Shown piece by piece: positions 20,197-30,326 of a DNA stretch of 64,000 bases (positions are counted from its first letter, which is position 1; the number at the start of each line of letters is the position of its first letter). Source of the stretch: CAIWHR01 sp963786625 (GTDB lineage: Bacteria > Pseudomonadota > Gammaproteobacteria > Burkholderiales > Casimicrobiaceae); NCBI GenBank assembly GCA_963786625.1, contig CAWAZS010000014.1:1-64000 (forward strand). Reading direction: 5' to 3'. The position numbers were made by a program, and so were the translations under genes. Below the pieces are notes generated by a model, which was given only the letters and a program-made list of their open reading frames with translations, did not search any database and had not been told where the DNA came from.

Positions 20197-21578
20197 GACG
20201 GCCGCTTGCGCTTGTGGGCGAACGGGTTGGCCTTTTCGCGCAGGCTGATCCGCACCGGCGTGCCCGGCAGTTCGAAGAATTCACGCATCGAATTGACGAG
20301 ATAGCGCAGATAGGACTGCGGCACCGCGTCGGCGCGCGAGCAGAACAGGATGAAGCTCGGCGGCCGCGCCTTGGCCTGGGTGATGTAGTTCAGTTTCAGC
20401 CGCCGGCCCGACACCGCGGGCGGCGGATTGGCGTCGACCGCCTGCTCGAACCAGCGATTGAGCGTCGCCGTCGGCACCCGCCGGTTCCACACCGCATAGG
20501 CCTGTTCGATCGAACTCATCAGCCGGTCGATGCCCTCGCCCATCAGGCCGGACACCGCGACGATCGGCATGCCCTTGACCTGCGGCAGCAGATGATCGGC
20601 GTCGGTGCGCAAGCCGGCGATCAGGCTGGACTGCTTGCCCATCAGGTCCCATTTGTTGACCGCGATCACCAGCGCGCGGCCCTCGCGCTCGATCAGGTCG
20701 GCGATGCGCAGGTCCTGCTCCTCGAACTTGTTCTGCGCGTCCATCATCAGCACCACGACTTCGGCGAAGCGGATGGCGCGCAGCGCGTCCGACACCGAGA
20801 GCTTTTCCAGCTTTTCCTCGATCCGCGAGCGCCGCCGCAATCCCGCGGTATCGAACACGCGAAAATCCCGGCCCTGCCAGTTGACCTCGACGGAGATGGA
20901 ATCGCGGGTGGTGCCGGCCTCGGCGCTGGTCAACAGCCGCTCCTCGCCGAGCAGATGATTGATCAGCGTGGATTTTCCGGCATTGGGACGGCCGACGATC
21001 GCGACGCGGATGGGGCGCTTCGCGATTTCCTCGTCGGTCTCGATGACGTCGTCATCGTCGAATTCCTCGCTCTCCTCGACCGGCTCCGGCATGATCGCGC
21101 GCAGCGAGTCGTAGAGATCGCTGAGGCCCTCGCCGTGCTCGGCGGAAATCTGGATCGGCTCGCCGAGGCCGAGCGCGTAGGATTCCATCGCGCCGGCCTC
21201 GCCGTGCTTGCCCTCGCTCTTGTTGGCGACCAGCACCACCGGCTTGTTGGCGCGGCGCGCGAAATCGGCAAAGCCGCGATCGTTCGGCGTCAGGCCCGCG
21301 CGCGCGTCGATCACGAACATCAGGGCGTCGGCCAGCGCGATCGCGGTCTCGGTCTGCTCCTGCATCCGCGCGGTCAGCGAGCCCTTGGCGCCCTCGTCGA
21401 GGCCGGCGGTGTCGATCAGCGTGAATTCGAGATCGCCGAGACGCCCCTGCCCTTCGCGGCGGTCGCGCGTGACGCCGGGCGTGTCATCGACCAGCGCGAG
21501 CTTCTGCCCGACCAGCCGGTTGAACAGCGTCGATTTTCCGACATTGGGCCGGCCGATGATAGCAATGGTGAAAGACAT
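20193..21578 (-). CDS. der: ribosome biogenesis GTPase Der, 461 aa
   Basis: Essential double-GTPase for 50S subunit maturation. The first G domain has P-loop GRPNVGKST and DTAG; the second, from about residue 190, has GRPNAGKST, DTAGLRRR and NKWD. The C-terminal KH-like domain (about 350-450) ends in a basic tail KANPFAHKRKRPS. An acidic linker EESEEFDDDD separates the G domains. It is last in a minus-strand cluster with a lipoprotein and a YfgM-like gene upstream, paralleling the E. coli yfgM-bamB-der operon. Confidence 0.97.
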   Translation of the reverse strand: MSFTIAIIGRPNVGKSTLFNRLVGQKLALVDDTPGVTRDRREGQGRLGDLEFTLIDTAGLDEGAKGSLTARMQEQTETAIALADALMFVIDARAGLTPNDRGFADFARRANKPVVLVANKSEGKHGEAGAMESYALGLGEPIQISAEHGEGLSDLYDSLRAIMPEPVEESEEFDDDDVIETDEEIAKRPIRVAIVGRPNAGKSTLINHLLGEERLLTSAEAGTTRDSISVEVNWQGRDFRVFDTAGLRRRSRIEEKLEKLSVSDALRAIRFAEVVVLMMDAQNKFEEQDLRIADLIEREGRALVIAVNKWDLMGKQSSLIAGLRTDADHLLPQVKGMPIVAVSGLMGEGIDRLMSSIEQAYAVWNRRVPTATLNRWFEQAVDANPPPAVSGRRLKLNYITQAKARPPSFILFCSRADAVPQSYLRYLVNSMREFFELPGTPVRISLREKANPFAHKRKRPS

Positions 21579-21631
21579 GAGCGATCCCTGCGCCGTCTAG
21601 GAAGCGCGTGTCAATAAAATGAAAAACCAAA

Positions 21632-22182
21632 TCAGCGCGTGAAGGTGCCGCTCGGCATTGGCGCCGGGAACGGTGAAGCAGATTGTTGCTGCGATGGCGC
21701 AGGCTGTGCCGGCGCATCCGGCGGCGGCGCGGTGGTGCGCCGGCGCACGATCTTCGCCGGCTTGGGCGGCGGCGGCGCCGCGGCGGTGCTGCCCTCTTCC
21801 TCAGGCAATGCGTCGGCATCGGCGGCAGGCGTCCGCGCGCCCGGCTGGCCGTCGCCGGCGGCTTGCCTTTCGCAGACTTGGCGCCGCGCTTCGATTTCGG
21901 CTCCTCCACGGGCGGCGCGGCGGCAGCTGCCGTCGCGGCATTCTGCTGGTCCATCTGCTCCTGGCGCGAGCCCTTGTACAAATCCTTCGGCACGCCCTGC
22001 TCGAGGCCCGGCACGCCTTCGGGGAAAACCGGCTTGCGCTCGCCCGGCAGCTTCTTCTTGGTGTCGAGGAAGTCGAGCAGATCGGACGGGTCGAAACTGC
22101 TCATGCCGCCGGCGCAGCCGGCCAGCACGCCCGACAAGGCGATGACGACGGCGGTGGCGATCAGGCGTTGCGAGCGGCGCAT
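21632..22182 (-). CDS. short Pro/Ala-rich lipoprotein in the bamB position, frameshifted
   Basis: The lipoprotein signal is MRRSQRLIATAVVIALSGVL with lipobox LAGC. The segment KKLPGERKPVFPEGVPGLEQGVP resembles the stretch that precedes the propeller in alphaproteobacterial BamB, but no beta-propeller repeats follow. After KGKPPATA the frame shifts (about 21850) and continues to a proline/alanine-rich tail ending PMPSGTFTR. An upstream ATG at 22227 overlaps the previous stop (TGATG) and is an alternative start. Function unknown. Confidence 0.65.
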
Positions 22183-22226
22183 GGTCGGTTTCTCACTCAA
22201 CTTGTTTTCGCCGTCAGCTCTCGGCA

Positions 22227-22880
22227 TCAGCTCTTGGCAACCGGCGGAAGCAACGCCTGCAGCGCTTCGGCGCGCGAGCGCAGGCTTGCCGGCGTCTCGC
22301 CGTCATTGGCAATCACATCCAGCCATTGCCGCGCCGCGGCGGTATCGTTGGTGCGCCAGGCCGACAACGCGAGCAGTTCGCGCGCGGTATGGCGAAAGGT
22401 CGCCCCCGGCACGGTGGCCGGCTCGAGGCGCTGCAGCATATTGGGATAGGTCGACGTTTCCAGCAGCAATCCGGCGGCGCGCACCCGGGCCAGGTCCTGC
22501 TCCGGCGCGCCGACGCTGCGATCGGCCGATATGTCGTCGTACAGCTTCGCGGCCGCCTGCGGATCGCGCGATGCGGCTTCCGCGGCGACACGCAGCCGCG
22601 CCAGCACGCGATAGCCCGACGGCGCCTTGGCAGCCAGATCGGCAAAGGCGGCTTCCGCCTCGGTATGCTTGTTCTGTTCGGAGAGCTCGGAGGCCTTGTC
22701 GAAGGCCGCCCCGGCCTCGGCGGCCTTCTTGGCCTCCAGATACTGATAGCCACGCCAGCCGCCCACCGCGGCGATGATCAAAAACGCGCCGGCGATGATC
22801 AGAATCGAATACTTGTCCCAGATCTTCTTGAGCTGGTCGCGACGTACGTCCTCGTCGACTTCATCAAATAATTCAGACAC
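22227..22880 (-). CDS. YfgM-like tetratricopeptide membrane protein, 217 aa
   Basis: The cytoplasmic start MSELFDEVDEDVRRDQLKKIWDK is followed by one transmembrane helix (ILIIAGAFLIIAAVGGW) and a periplasmic TPR-like domain, as in the YfgM ancillary SecYEG/chaperone-network family. It is first in the cluster leading to der, like yfgM in E. coli. The role at the translocon is by family analogy only. Confidence 0.85.
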   Translation of the reverse strand: MSELFDEVDEDVRRDQLKKIWDKYSILIIAGAFLIIAAVGGWRGYQYLEAKKAAEAGAAFDKASELSEQNKHTEAEAAFADLAAKAPSGYRVLARLRVAAEAASRDPQAAAKLYDDISADRSVGAPEQDLARVRAAGLLLETSTYPNMLQRLEPATVPGATFRHTARELLALSAWRTNDTAAARQWLDVIANDGETPASLRSRAEALQALLPPVAKS

Positions 22881-23138
22881 TTAGAGTTATCCCATCCCCG
22901 ATGGAGCGCGCCAATCCGCGTATTCCGCCTTAACGCCGATCCCCGCGTGGCGGCGGCGATACCCTAGCGATATGGCGGCGGCAAGGCAAAGCAAGCCGGA
23001 TCAAAGCGTTACCAAGGACATGCTTAAAATCAAAGGCCTGTCTGGTCCGACCCCGCGCCCGCGCCAACCGGAAAGGCGTGAAAACGCGCTAGACCAGGAT
23101 GGAGTCACTGGCCAGCAAGACGCCGCCGCTGCTGCGGG

Positions 23139-23783
23139 TCACCCCGGGGCCTGGCCGGACAAAGCCGGCGGCGTAAATCGTGTGACCAGCCGCCGCTCGA
23201 GTTCGTGGCGGTTCAGCGGTTCGACGAATTTGACCGCGAAGCCATCGGGCAGCAGCCGGACGACGCGACCAATGCAGGCGCCCACCGCCAGCGGCGTTCC
23301 GATCTGCGGCTGCAGCTGGGCCGAGACCGCGACACCCGACGGCGACATGTCGATCACGAGGCATGGCTGCGTGGTGCCGTCGGCCAGGGTCATGATGGAA
23401 TGGGGAGTTGTCGGGATGATGCGCGCATCCTTGCGCAGCTCGGCAAGGCCGGGCTCTTTCTGCTTCTTTTCCAGCCAGGTGAGCTTGCTGGCAAACTTTT
23501 CCCGCATCGGGCGGGTCATCTCGAGTTCGATCAGGAATCGACCTGTCTGGGTCTCGCTGATGCTGGCGTCGAATTTGCCGAAATCCTGGAAATAGGCGCT
23601 GAGGCGGTCACCGACCTTGCCGACCACAGGCACGTCGACCATCATCCGGAATGGCGAGACGCGCGTGGTTCGGCAGGCGAAAGTGCGCAGCTTGCCCTGG
23701 GGATCATACCAGTTCGGCAAAGTGTAGTTGCCGATCACGGCAACGTTCACCGCTCGCTGCTTGAGAAATTTTTCGACTGACAA
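23139..23783 (-). CDS. PilZ-domain protein, 214 aa
   Basis: An N-terminal YcgR-N-like region of about 110 residues is followed by a PilZ domain whose c-di-GMP signature reads RKDARI, then DMSPSGVAVS. It probably couples cyclic di-GMP to surface or motility functions. TTG 23783 is the start, with GAGGA about 9 bases upstream. It lies beside a decayed Flp pilin, a second PilZ gene and the Tad locus, which suggests pilus control. The C-terminal end after RRLVTRF may be altered. Confidence 0.8.
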   Translation of the reverse strand: MSVEKFLKQRAVNVAVIGNYTLPNWYDPQGKLRTFACRTTRVSPFRMMVDVPVVGKVGDRLSAYFQDFGKFDASISETQTGRFLIELEMTRPMREKFASKLTWLEKKQKEPGLAELRKDARIIPTTPHSIMTLADGTTQPCLVIDMSPSGVAVSAQLQPQIGTPLAVGACIGRVVRLLPDGFAVKFVEPLNRHELERRLVTRFTPPALSGQAPG

Positions 23784-23807
23784 AGGTAAATCCTCGCGGG
23801 TATCTAC

Positions 23808-23970
23808 TCATTTCAGCGACGTGTTGATCGACGTGAATTGGCGCTGGAACCGGTGCCGACGCCATTGGCGGTCACGATGGTCGCGAGTGAGTTGTCCGTC
23901 GCGATCCGTCCGTGTTCGATCGGATCGCAGGGCAATCGTCCGCGATGCGCTCAATATGCGGCCAAAACGC
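23808..23970 (-). pseudogene. decayed Flp-type pilin gene
   Basis: The 3' end encodes NFTSINTSLK before TGA at 23808-23810, matching TKFTDINTSLK at the end of the intact pilin at 30327. Base-by-base similarity continues for about 80 bases, with the upstream frame reading NSLATIVTANGVGTGSSA after one shift. The prepilin processing region (GATAIEYG in the intact copy) is not recognisable. The rest of 23971-24284 shows no gene. Confidence 0.6.
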
Positions 23971-24284
23971 TAAGATTGGCTGAATCGCCCCGGTAGGAGG
24001 GAGTTCCCCGCAGGGAACTTAACGGCTAACCCGTTTCCTTTCGGTAAATTCTAGACATCGTAGGGTTGCATTGTATAAGTTCGCTCGCGAAGCGTTCGGC
24101 GAAGTGCTGACGTTTCGCGATGCCCGCGATGCGCGCGATGGCGTCGCGCTTCACAAGGTGAAAGCAATTCAAACGGAAAGCATAAATTGCGAGCGGTTGC
24201 GCTAGGCGTATTCCAACAATTCTTCGGTAAAACAATCCGAGGAATGCCGGGTGGAGCATTCTCAAGGTAACGCGAAGGATCGAC

Positions 24285-24530
24285 ATGTTAGCCAATCGAC
24301 GCAGCAGCGAACGTCGTCAGTGCAGACGGGTCGCCAAGATCCAGTTCGGGACCGGCTCGCTGCCGCGCGACTGCATGATCACGGACGTATCGGCGGGCGG
24401 CGTCAAGATCATCGCCGAACATCTCGAGATTCCCCCCGAGTTCACCATCATCCTGTCCGACGGCGGCCCGCGGCAATGCCGGCTGGCCTGGCGGATCGGG
24501 TGCGAATTCGGCGCTCAGTTCGTCGACTAG
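24285..24530 (+). CDS. single-domain PilZ protein, 81 aa
   Basis: Compact c-di-GMP receptor domain: basic N-terminus NRRSSERRQCRR, then DVSAGGVKI as the second half of the PilZ signature, ending FGAQFVD. No other domain. GAAGGA lies 8 bases before the ATG. It is transcribed away from the other PilZ gene and toward the Tad components. Confidence 0.82.
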   Translation: MLANRRSSERRQCRRVAKIQFGTGSLPRDCMITDVSAGGVKIIAEHLEIPPEFTIILSDGGPRQCRLAWRIGCEFGAQFVD

Positions 24531-24673
24531 GCCGATCAGCCCCTTCAACCTGGCCGCACGCTCGCTCCCCGCGAACGATGACCGCAGCTCCGGTTCGTAC
24601 CGCCCCTTAACCTGAACTTAGGGTTAAACTGCAAGCATTTTTGACCAGTCCCGCCGACGATAGGTCAAACCAC

Positions 24674-25783
24674 GTGCTCCAGCAGTTGCGCCACCATTAT
24701 TGCTTCGCAAGACGCGCTGCATTCGCAGCATCGTCCGCGATCTTGCTGTTGGGGCTGTGTGGCTGCCAGACCGCCGGTACCTCTGACATCACGGGGTCGC
24801 TGGGGGAGAAGCCCGAAGCAAGCCGCGCCGCCGACCCGCGGCGCGAACTGGAAGGTTCTCGCGATCGTTTTCGCGCCAATCCGAAGGATATCGACGCGGC
24901 GCTGCAATACGGCAAGGCGCTACGCGCCACGGGACAGAAGTCCCAGGCCGTAGCCGTGCTCGAGCAGGCCACCATCGCTCATCCCAGCAACAAGGCGCTG
25001 CTCGCCGGCTATGGGCGGGCGCTGGCGGACAACGGCAATTTTCAACAGGCCTTCGACATCCTCACCCGCGCCCATACCCCCGACGATCCGGATTGGCGGA
25101 TTCTTTCGGCCCAGGGCGCGGTGCTCGATCAGCTCGGCCGATACGAGGAAGCGCGGCAGTACTACGCAAGCGCGCTGAAGATCGCGCCCGAAGAACCTTC
25201 CGTGTTGTCCAATCTCGGCCTTTCCTACGTCCTTGCCAAGGATCTGCCCAAGGCGGAGGAGATCATGCGCCGCGCCAACAGCCGCCCGGATGCGGATCAG
25301 CGCGTGCGGCTGAATTTGGCGCTGGTGGTCGGCCTGCAGGGCCGACTTGCCGAGGCTGAAAGCATTGTGAAGGCCGATCGGCCGGCCGAGGAAGCCGCGG
25401 CAGATGTCGCCGATCTCAAGCGATTGCTGGCCCGCAAGGGCAATGCGCGCGCCGATGCAGGTAAACTGCCGGTGGCGGCTGCCGGGCGCCCGACTGAGCC
25501 ACTGACGGAGCCCCGGCGAAAGATATCGTCGCCGAAACGCCGCCTACCCTGCCCGCAGCTTCCTGATGAGCGGCGCCAGGAACGAGCCCTTCGGCTTCCT
25601 GGTCTCGCCGCGGCCGGTCAGCTGCCGCGCGATCTGCAGGAACATCTTGGTGGTGCGGTGATTGGCGGAAATTTCCGCGATCATCTGGCCGTTGTTGGCG
25701 GCCGTGCCGAACATGCGCGAATCGAACGGAATGGAAGCGATCGGCTGGCTCTCGATCGCCTTGGCGAATTCGCCGGCGCGTGA
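24674..25783 (+). CDS. tadD: TadD-like TPR lipoprotein of the Flp pilus
   Basis: Outer-membrane-associated lipoprotein needed for Tad pilus assembly, by family. Signal and lipobox: AASSAILLLGLCGC. Then about five TPR units from residue 60 to 250 (for example VLDQLGRYEEARQYYASALK and PEEPSVLSNLGLSYVLAKDL). GTG 24674 is chosen; TTG 24641 is possible. After KLPVAAAGRPTE (about 25500) the frame runs on antisense through the end of cpaE, so the last 90 codons are probably an artefact of a lost stop. Confidence 0.8.
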   Translation: MLQQLRHHYCFARRAAFAASSAILLLGLCGCQTAGTSDITGSLGEKPEASRAADPRRELEGSRDRFRANPKDIDAALQYGKALRATGQKSQAVAVLEQATIAHPSNKALLAGYGRALADNGNFQQAFDILTRAHTPDDPDWRILSAQGAVLDQLGRYEEARQYYASALKIAPEEPSVLSNLGLSYVLAKDLPKAEEIMRRANSRPDADQRVRLNLALVVGLQGRLAEAESIVKADRPAEEAAADVADLKRLLARKGNARADAGKLPVAAAGRPTEPLTEPRRKISSPKRRLPCPQLPDERRQERALRLPGLAAAGQLPRDLQEHLGGAVIGGNFRDHLAVVGGRAEHARIERNGSDRLALDRLGEFAGA

Positions 25784-26792
25784 TTTCCGGTCGCTTCTGC
25801 ATGCCGACCTGGTTGAGACAATACAGCGGCGGCCGGTCGTTGGGCCGCGCCGTCTTCAGCATGCTCAGCATGTTCTTGGTGTTGCGCAGATTGGCGAGGT
25901 CCGGCTCGGCAACCACCAGGATGTCATCGGCGCCGACCAGAACGCGCTTGGTCCAGCCCGACCATTGGTGCGGAACGTCCAGCACGATGCAGGGCGTCGT
26001 CATGCGCAACGTATCGAAGATCGCATCGAAGGCGTCCGCGCCGAGGTCGTAGACCCGTTCGAGCGATGCCGGCGCCGCCAGCAGGCTGAGATTGTCGGTG
26101 CACTTCGCCAGCAGGCGGTCGACGAACGACGTATCGGGCCGGTCGGGCGAGAAGATCGCATTGGCGATCCCCTGCAACGGATCCTTGTTGTAATCGAGCC
26201 CGGCGGTGCCGAACGCGAGGTCGAGATCGATGACGACGGAATCCAGCTGGAGGTCGCGGGCGATCGCCCAGGCCACGTTGTGCGCGACGGTGGACGCGCC
26301 GACGCCGCCCTTGGCGCCGACGACGGCGATGATGCGGCCGACGGCGATGGCCTCCGACGCCGAAAACAGGCTGCAGACCGAGCGCACCACGTCGAGCGGA
26401 ACGACCGGACCGATGACGTAGTCGCTGACGCCGCGACGCACCAGTTCGCGGTAGGGCGCGGCATCGTGCGCGGTGCCGATCACGACGACGCGGGTTCCGG
26501 GATCGCACACCGATGCGAGGTCATCGAGGCCGGCAAGAATATCGCTGCCGCCTTCGGTTTCCAGAATGATCACGTTCGGCGTCGGTACCGTGCGATAGTT
26601 TTCGATGGCGGTCGCCACGCCGCCCATCTGGACGGTGAGATGCGCCTTGCCGAGACGGCGGTCTTCGGCCGCCGCCTTCACGGCGACGGCGGTTGCCACC
26701 GACTCGCAAAAGGCCTGCACCGACACGCGCGGCGCCGGAGCGATATAGTCGTCCGCGTGCGGCGCTGCGTCGCTGATTTTCGGGAAGTCCAA
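25544..26792 (-). CDS. cpaE: CpaE/TadZ-like pilus localisation ATPase, single frameshift
   Basis: MinD/ParA-type protein that positions the Tad pilus apparatus. The receiver-like N-terminal half is followed by a deviant Walker A GAKGGVGASTVAHN near residue 160 and IDLDLAFGTAGLDYN. After CLNQVGMQKRPEI the frame shifts near 25785 and continues EFAKAIESQPIASIPFDSRMF to a TAG at 25544-25546. The joined product has about 415 residues. It is convergent with the tadD-like gene. Confidence 0.88.
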
Positions 26793-26801
26793 TGGCGGTT
26801 G

Positions 26802-27545
26802 TCATTTGCCTGTATCGCTGAGTTTGGCTTTGTCGGATTCGGGATAGTTGGTCGCGGTCGAGGTACCCTTGCGATACTTCTCGAACGCCTCCGTGCGTCG
26901 CGCCGTATAGGCGGCAGTCTCGGATCTCGGCTGTTCGAGGTCCGCCGGATTGTCGATCATCGCGGCGAGGTTGCGCTGGTTCGCGCAACCGAAATTGTGA
27001 TACGGCCGGTTTTCGCTATAGCCCTTGTTCAGGACCGAGGGTCCGAGATCCTCCGGCCACAGGCCGCAGGGGCCGGCGACCGCCGAGATTTTCGGATAGC
27101 TCAGCCTGATGGTCGCCAGCGTGCGGGGATCGTCCGGACGGTAGCGATGCAGCCTGACGCCGCGTGCCGGCACACCGCCCGCCGCCAGCGTCGCCCGAAT
27201 TTCCTGGGCGGTCGACGCCGCGGCCCGGGCGTTCGGCGTGTCGACCGGCACATCGACCACGATCGCACCGGTGCCTTCGCGAACCCAGGTCCGCGCCAGT
27301 CCCATGACGTCGGCGCGTTGCGCAGCGGACAGGCCGCCGCGTCCCTGCCCGACGAAGACGACGATCGAGGTGTCGGCTTCCTGAACCGCAATCGGATGGC
27401 GCTGCCGGTAGTCGTAGGGCACGCTCGCCGTCGTCACGACTTCCGCACCGGTATAGGTGCAGGCTCCCAGCGCGGCTGAGAGGCCGGCCAGCGCGCCCAG
27501 CAGGCGCAGGGTGCGAAGGCGATCGCGCGGTGTTCTGTTCGTCAT
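26802..27545 (-). CDS. cpaD: CpaD pilus assembly lipoprotein, 247 aa
   Basis: Periplasmic/outer-membrane component of the Tad system. Signal with lipobox LGAC (LRLLGALAGLSAALGAC). CpaD domain includes DYRQRHPIAVQEAD and GCANQRNLAAMIDNPADLEQPR, both family hallmarks. ATG 27545 has GAGGAC 6 bases upstream, which excludes the TTG 27566 extension. Nine bases separate it from cpaE. Confidence 0.9.
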   Translation of the reverse strand: MTNRTPRDRLRTLRLLGALAGLSAALGACTYTGAEVVTTASVPYDYRQRHPIAVQEADTSIVVFVGQGRGGLSAAQRADVMGLARTWVREGTGAIVVDVPVDTPNARAAASTAQEIRATLAAGGVPARGVRLHRYRPDDPRTLATIRLSYPKISAVAGPCGLWPEDLGPSVLNKGYSENRPYHNFGCANQRNLAAMIDNPADLEQPRSETAAYTARRTEAFEKYRKGTSTATNYPESDKAKLSDTGK

Positions 27546-27581
27546 CGTTTTGTCCTCGTCCCGCAACCGCCGGGCACCGCG

Positions 27582-29072
27582 TCAGTCAATGATGAAGCCA
27601 AAATTGCTCGGGGAGCCGCCGACCATTTCGGCGCGGCCGGCGACGCCGTAAATCCGGTTGATCTGGGCCAGCAGGGTCGATTGCGAATCCGACGCCGGCG
27701 CAAATCCGTCGTCGGGACGCGACAGCTCTTTCTGCGCCACCGCCCGAACGACATAGGGCGTCACCAGCACCATCAGTTCGGTCTGGTTGTTGATGAAATC
27801 CTGGCTCCGGAACAGCGCGCCGAGGACGGGCAAGGAGTCGAGGCCGGGAATTCCGTTGACCGCCTGCTTGGTCTTTTCCTGGATCAGGCCGGCCATCGCG
27901 ATCGAGCCGCCGGAGGGGATTTCGAGCGTGGTTTCGGCACGACGGGTCTTGATGGAGGGAATCGTCGTTCCACCGGCACCGCCGGTCAAGGCGTTTTCGG
28001 TCGAGACTTCCGACACTTCGGTCATCACCCGCAGGCTGATCCGCCCCTCGCTCAGCACCACCGGCGTGAAGTTGAGCGAGATGCCGAATTTCTTGTAGCT
28101 GACCGTCTGGACGCATTGTCCGATCCCGCCCCCCGCTGATCGGCTGGCAGGTCACGCCGGTCGGAATGGGAAATTCGCCGCCCGAGATGAATGTCGCGGA
28201 CTCGCCGGAGATCGCCGTCAGATTGGGTTCGGCGAGAGTCCGCACGACGCCGGCGCTTTCCATCGCGCGAAGCGTCGCCTGGACCGATGGGCATCGAGCC
28301 GAACGCCGCGGCAAGCCCATTGCCGGGGACCAGCGGTCCACTGTTGGCGGTGAACGGGTTGGTGTTGTTGAATTGCACGACCGTGGTGCCGGAGTTCATG
28401 CTGGCGCTGAGATCGACGCCCATCTGTTTGACGATGTCCCGCCGCACTTCCGCGACCGTGACCTTCAGCATCACCTGATCGCGGCCCTTGACGACGATCG
28501 AGTTGACGACCTTGTCGGGACCGCCGACCAGCCGCGCCGCGAGGTCACCCGCCTGCTGCGCCTCGATCGGAGTGGATACCGAGCCGGTCAGCATGACGCC
28601 GTCGCCGACGCCCTCGATCTGGATTCCCGGCGTATGCCGCAGCGCGGCGCGCACGCCGTTGAGATCGCGCTTGACCGCGATGTCATAGGCCGCGACCTGC
28701 TGGCCCGCGGCATCGAAGAACACGACGTTGGTCTGACCGACCGCGGCGCCGATGATGTAGGCGCGCTGCGCCGAGCGCACCACCGCGTTCGCAATCTTGG
28801 GATCGGCGACCAGCACATCCTTGACCTCGCGCGGCAAGTCGATGATCACGGATTTGCCGATGCCGAGCGCCAGGAAACGTTACCTTGGTCGATGCGACGG
28901 TGGCGACCGGCGACACCATCGGCGCCTGCTCGCCGACCGGCGCCGGCACCGCTTCGTCGGCGGCAAAAGCGGGCGTCAGAACCGGATTGAGCGTCAGCGC
29001 GGCGACGGCCGAAAACGAAAGCGCGCCGGCCATCAAGGTCCGCATTGCCAGCTGATTTCTGCTGTATTTCAT
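27582..29072 (-). CDS. cpaC: CpaC/RcpA secretin, three frameshifts
   Basis: Outer-membrane secretin channel through which the Flp pilus exits. Pieces in order: signal peptide ending TPAFA; the BON/N0-like region KSVIIDLPREVKDVLVADP; the secretin core (GEFPIPTG); and FTPVVLSEGRISLRV, SIAMAGLIQEK and NNQTELMVLVTPYVV. Shifts lie near 28875, 28275 and 28130. The joined length is normal (about 495 residues). ATG 29072 has AAGGA upstream. Three indels in one gene suggest errors or real decay. Confidence 0.88.
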
Positions 29073-29088
29073 ATCGAGCGTCCTTCGG

Positions 29089-29886
29089 TCACTTCTGTGT
29101 CGTCGTCGCGCTGAGGACGCCGTAGCGAACCACATTGATACCTGCGCCCCTTTTGAGAGCGGCAGAATCCTCGGTGATGTTCTCGACCACGTTGAGGTCG
29201 GCGATGCTGCGCAGCGCCAGCGCCAGCGTGCCGCTCTGGCGCGAGCGCGCCAGCGTCTCGGCCTGCTCGGGCTTCAGCTCGAGCGTGACGGTCTTGCCGA
29301 TCACGGCGTTCTGGCCGTCCTTTTCCTTCGGCGCCTGATCGATCGCGAGCACGCGAACGTTGCTCAGGATGATTTCGGAGTTGACGACGTCGGCGCCGTT
29401 CTTGTCGGCGCCCTTCTCGCGCTTGGACAGGATCACGTCGACGCGGTCGTTCGGCAGGATGAAGCCGCCGGCGCCGGACTCCGGCGAAATCTCGGTGGAA
29501 ATGGCGCGCATGCCGGTGGGCAGGATCGCCGCCATGAAGCCGGATCCGTCGGCCCTGACCAGCTTCTGCTCGCGGATCGGTTCGCCGGCGATGAAGGGCG
29601 CGCGCGCGATCGAGCCCGCCACCTGCGTGGTGGCGTCGGGACGTTCGCCACGGCGAATGAAGCCGTTGCTGGTCGACGAGGCCGGCCATGTCTGCCATTG
29701 CAGGTCGCCGGGCTTGAGCGACTGGCCGAGACCGATGTCGGCTCCGGCGACGAGAACGTCGACCGTCGGCATCTGGGCCGCCGGTTCGGCCGCGACGGTT
29801 TTCTTGTCGGTCCCGCTCGCGAGGTAGGCGGCAATGCCACCGGCACCAAGAGCGATTGTCAGGACCACAATGCGAGCGGTATTCAT
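29089..29886 (-). CDS. cpaB: CpaB/RcpC pilus assembly protein, 265 aa
   Basis: Inner-membrane anchored periplasmic Tad component. One N-terminal helix (RIVVLTIALGAGGIAAYLAS) precedes an SAF domain (VDVLVAGADIGLGQSLKPGDLQW) and the RcpC domain (GFILPNDRVDVILSKR). Complete and in one frame. It lies between flp and cpaC, as in other Tad clusters; no cpaA prepilin peptidase gene is present in the 440 bases between it and flp. Confidence 0.92.
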   Translation of the reverse strand: MNTARIVVLTIALGAGGIAAYLASGTDKKTVAAEPAAQMPTVDVLVAGADIGLGQSLKPGDLQWQTWPASSTSNGFIRRGERPDATTQVAGSIARAPFIAGEPIREQKLVRADGSGFMAAILPTGMRAISTEISPESGAGGFILPNDRVDVILSKREKGADKNGADVVNSEIILSNVRVLAIDQAPKEKDGQNAVIGKTVTLELKPEQAETLARSRQSGTLALALRSIADLNVVENITEDSAALKRGAGINVVRYGVLSATTTQK

Positions 29887-30248
29887 ACGCTTTACGATCT
29901 ACTTTTACGCTGGACGACTGAACTGCAGTGTGATGACGACGTCTCCTCCAGCCATGACTAGGCAGTAAAGGTATAAGCGAACTTGAGGGTTCAAGGAGTT
30001 TGCCGAAAGACCGCGGGGATTTGTCCTCATGGTGAACGGGGCGTTCATGGTGAAGAAGACGTTACCGTTGACGCGAGTCCGTAAAACTATGGAGATCTGC
30101 GCGCCCTTGCGCGTGGCGGCTTCCGCGATAACGCGCGGGCATCGGATGCGGAGGCGCTGACCCCGCGGTGCGCACCGATCGGCGGGAATTTTCGATCGGC
30201 GCCGCCGGCGCAAACCGCCTGACCGGCTCGTTCGAAAGCATCAACTGC

Positions 30249-30287
30249 AAAAAAACCGGCGGCGCACTGAATTTCAGTGGCCGCCGG
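30249..30287 (-). terminator. intrinsic terminator of the flp pilin gene
   Basis: Read on the minus strand, CCGGCGGC-CACTGA pairs with TCAGTG-GCCGCCGG around a 3-base loop, followed by seven T residues (A run 30249-30255 on the plus strand). It lies about 40 bases past the pilin stop. It separates abundant pilin mRNA from the cpaB-E genes. The remainder of 29887-30326 shows no gene. Confidence 0.85.
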
Positions 30288-30326
30288 CATCAGGTTACGA
30301 CGCCGCCCGGGAAGGCGGACGCGCTG

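Noticed and set aside
24026..24295. 89-codon minus-strand frame near the PilZ genes
   Set aside because: No ribosome-binding site or family resemblance; overlaps the likely promoter of the PilZ gene at 24285.
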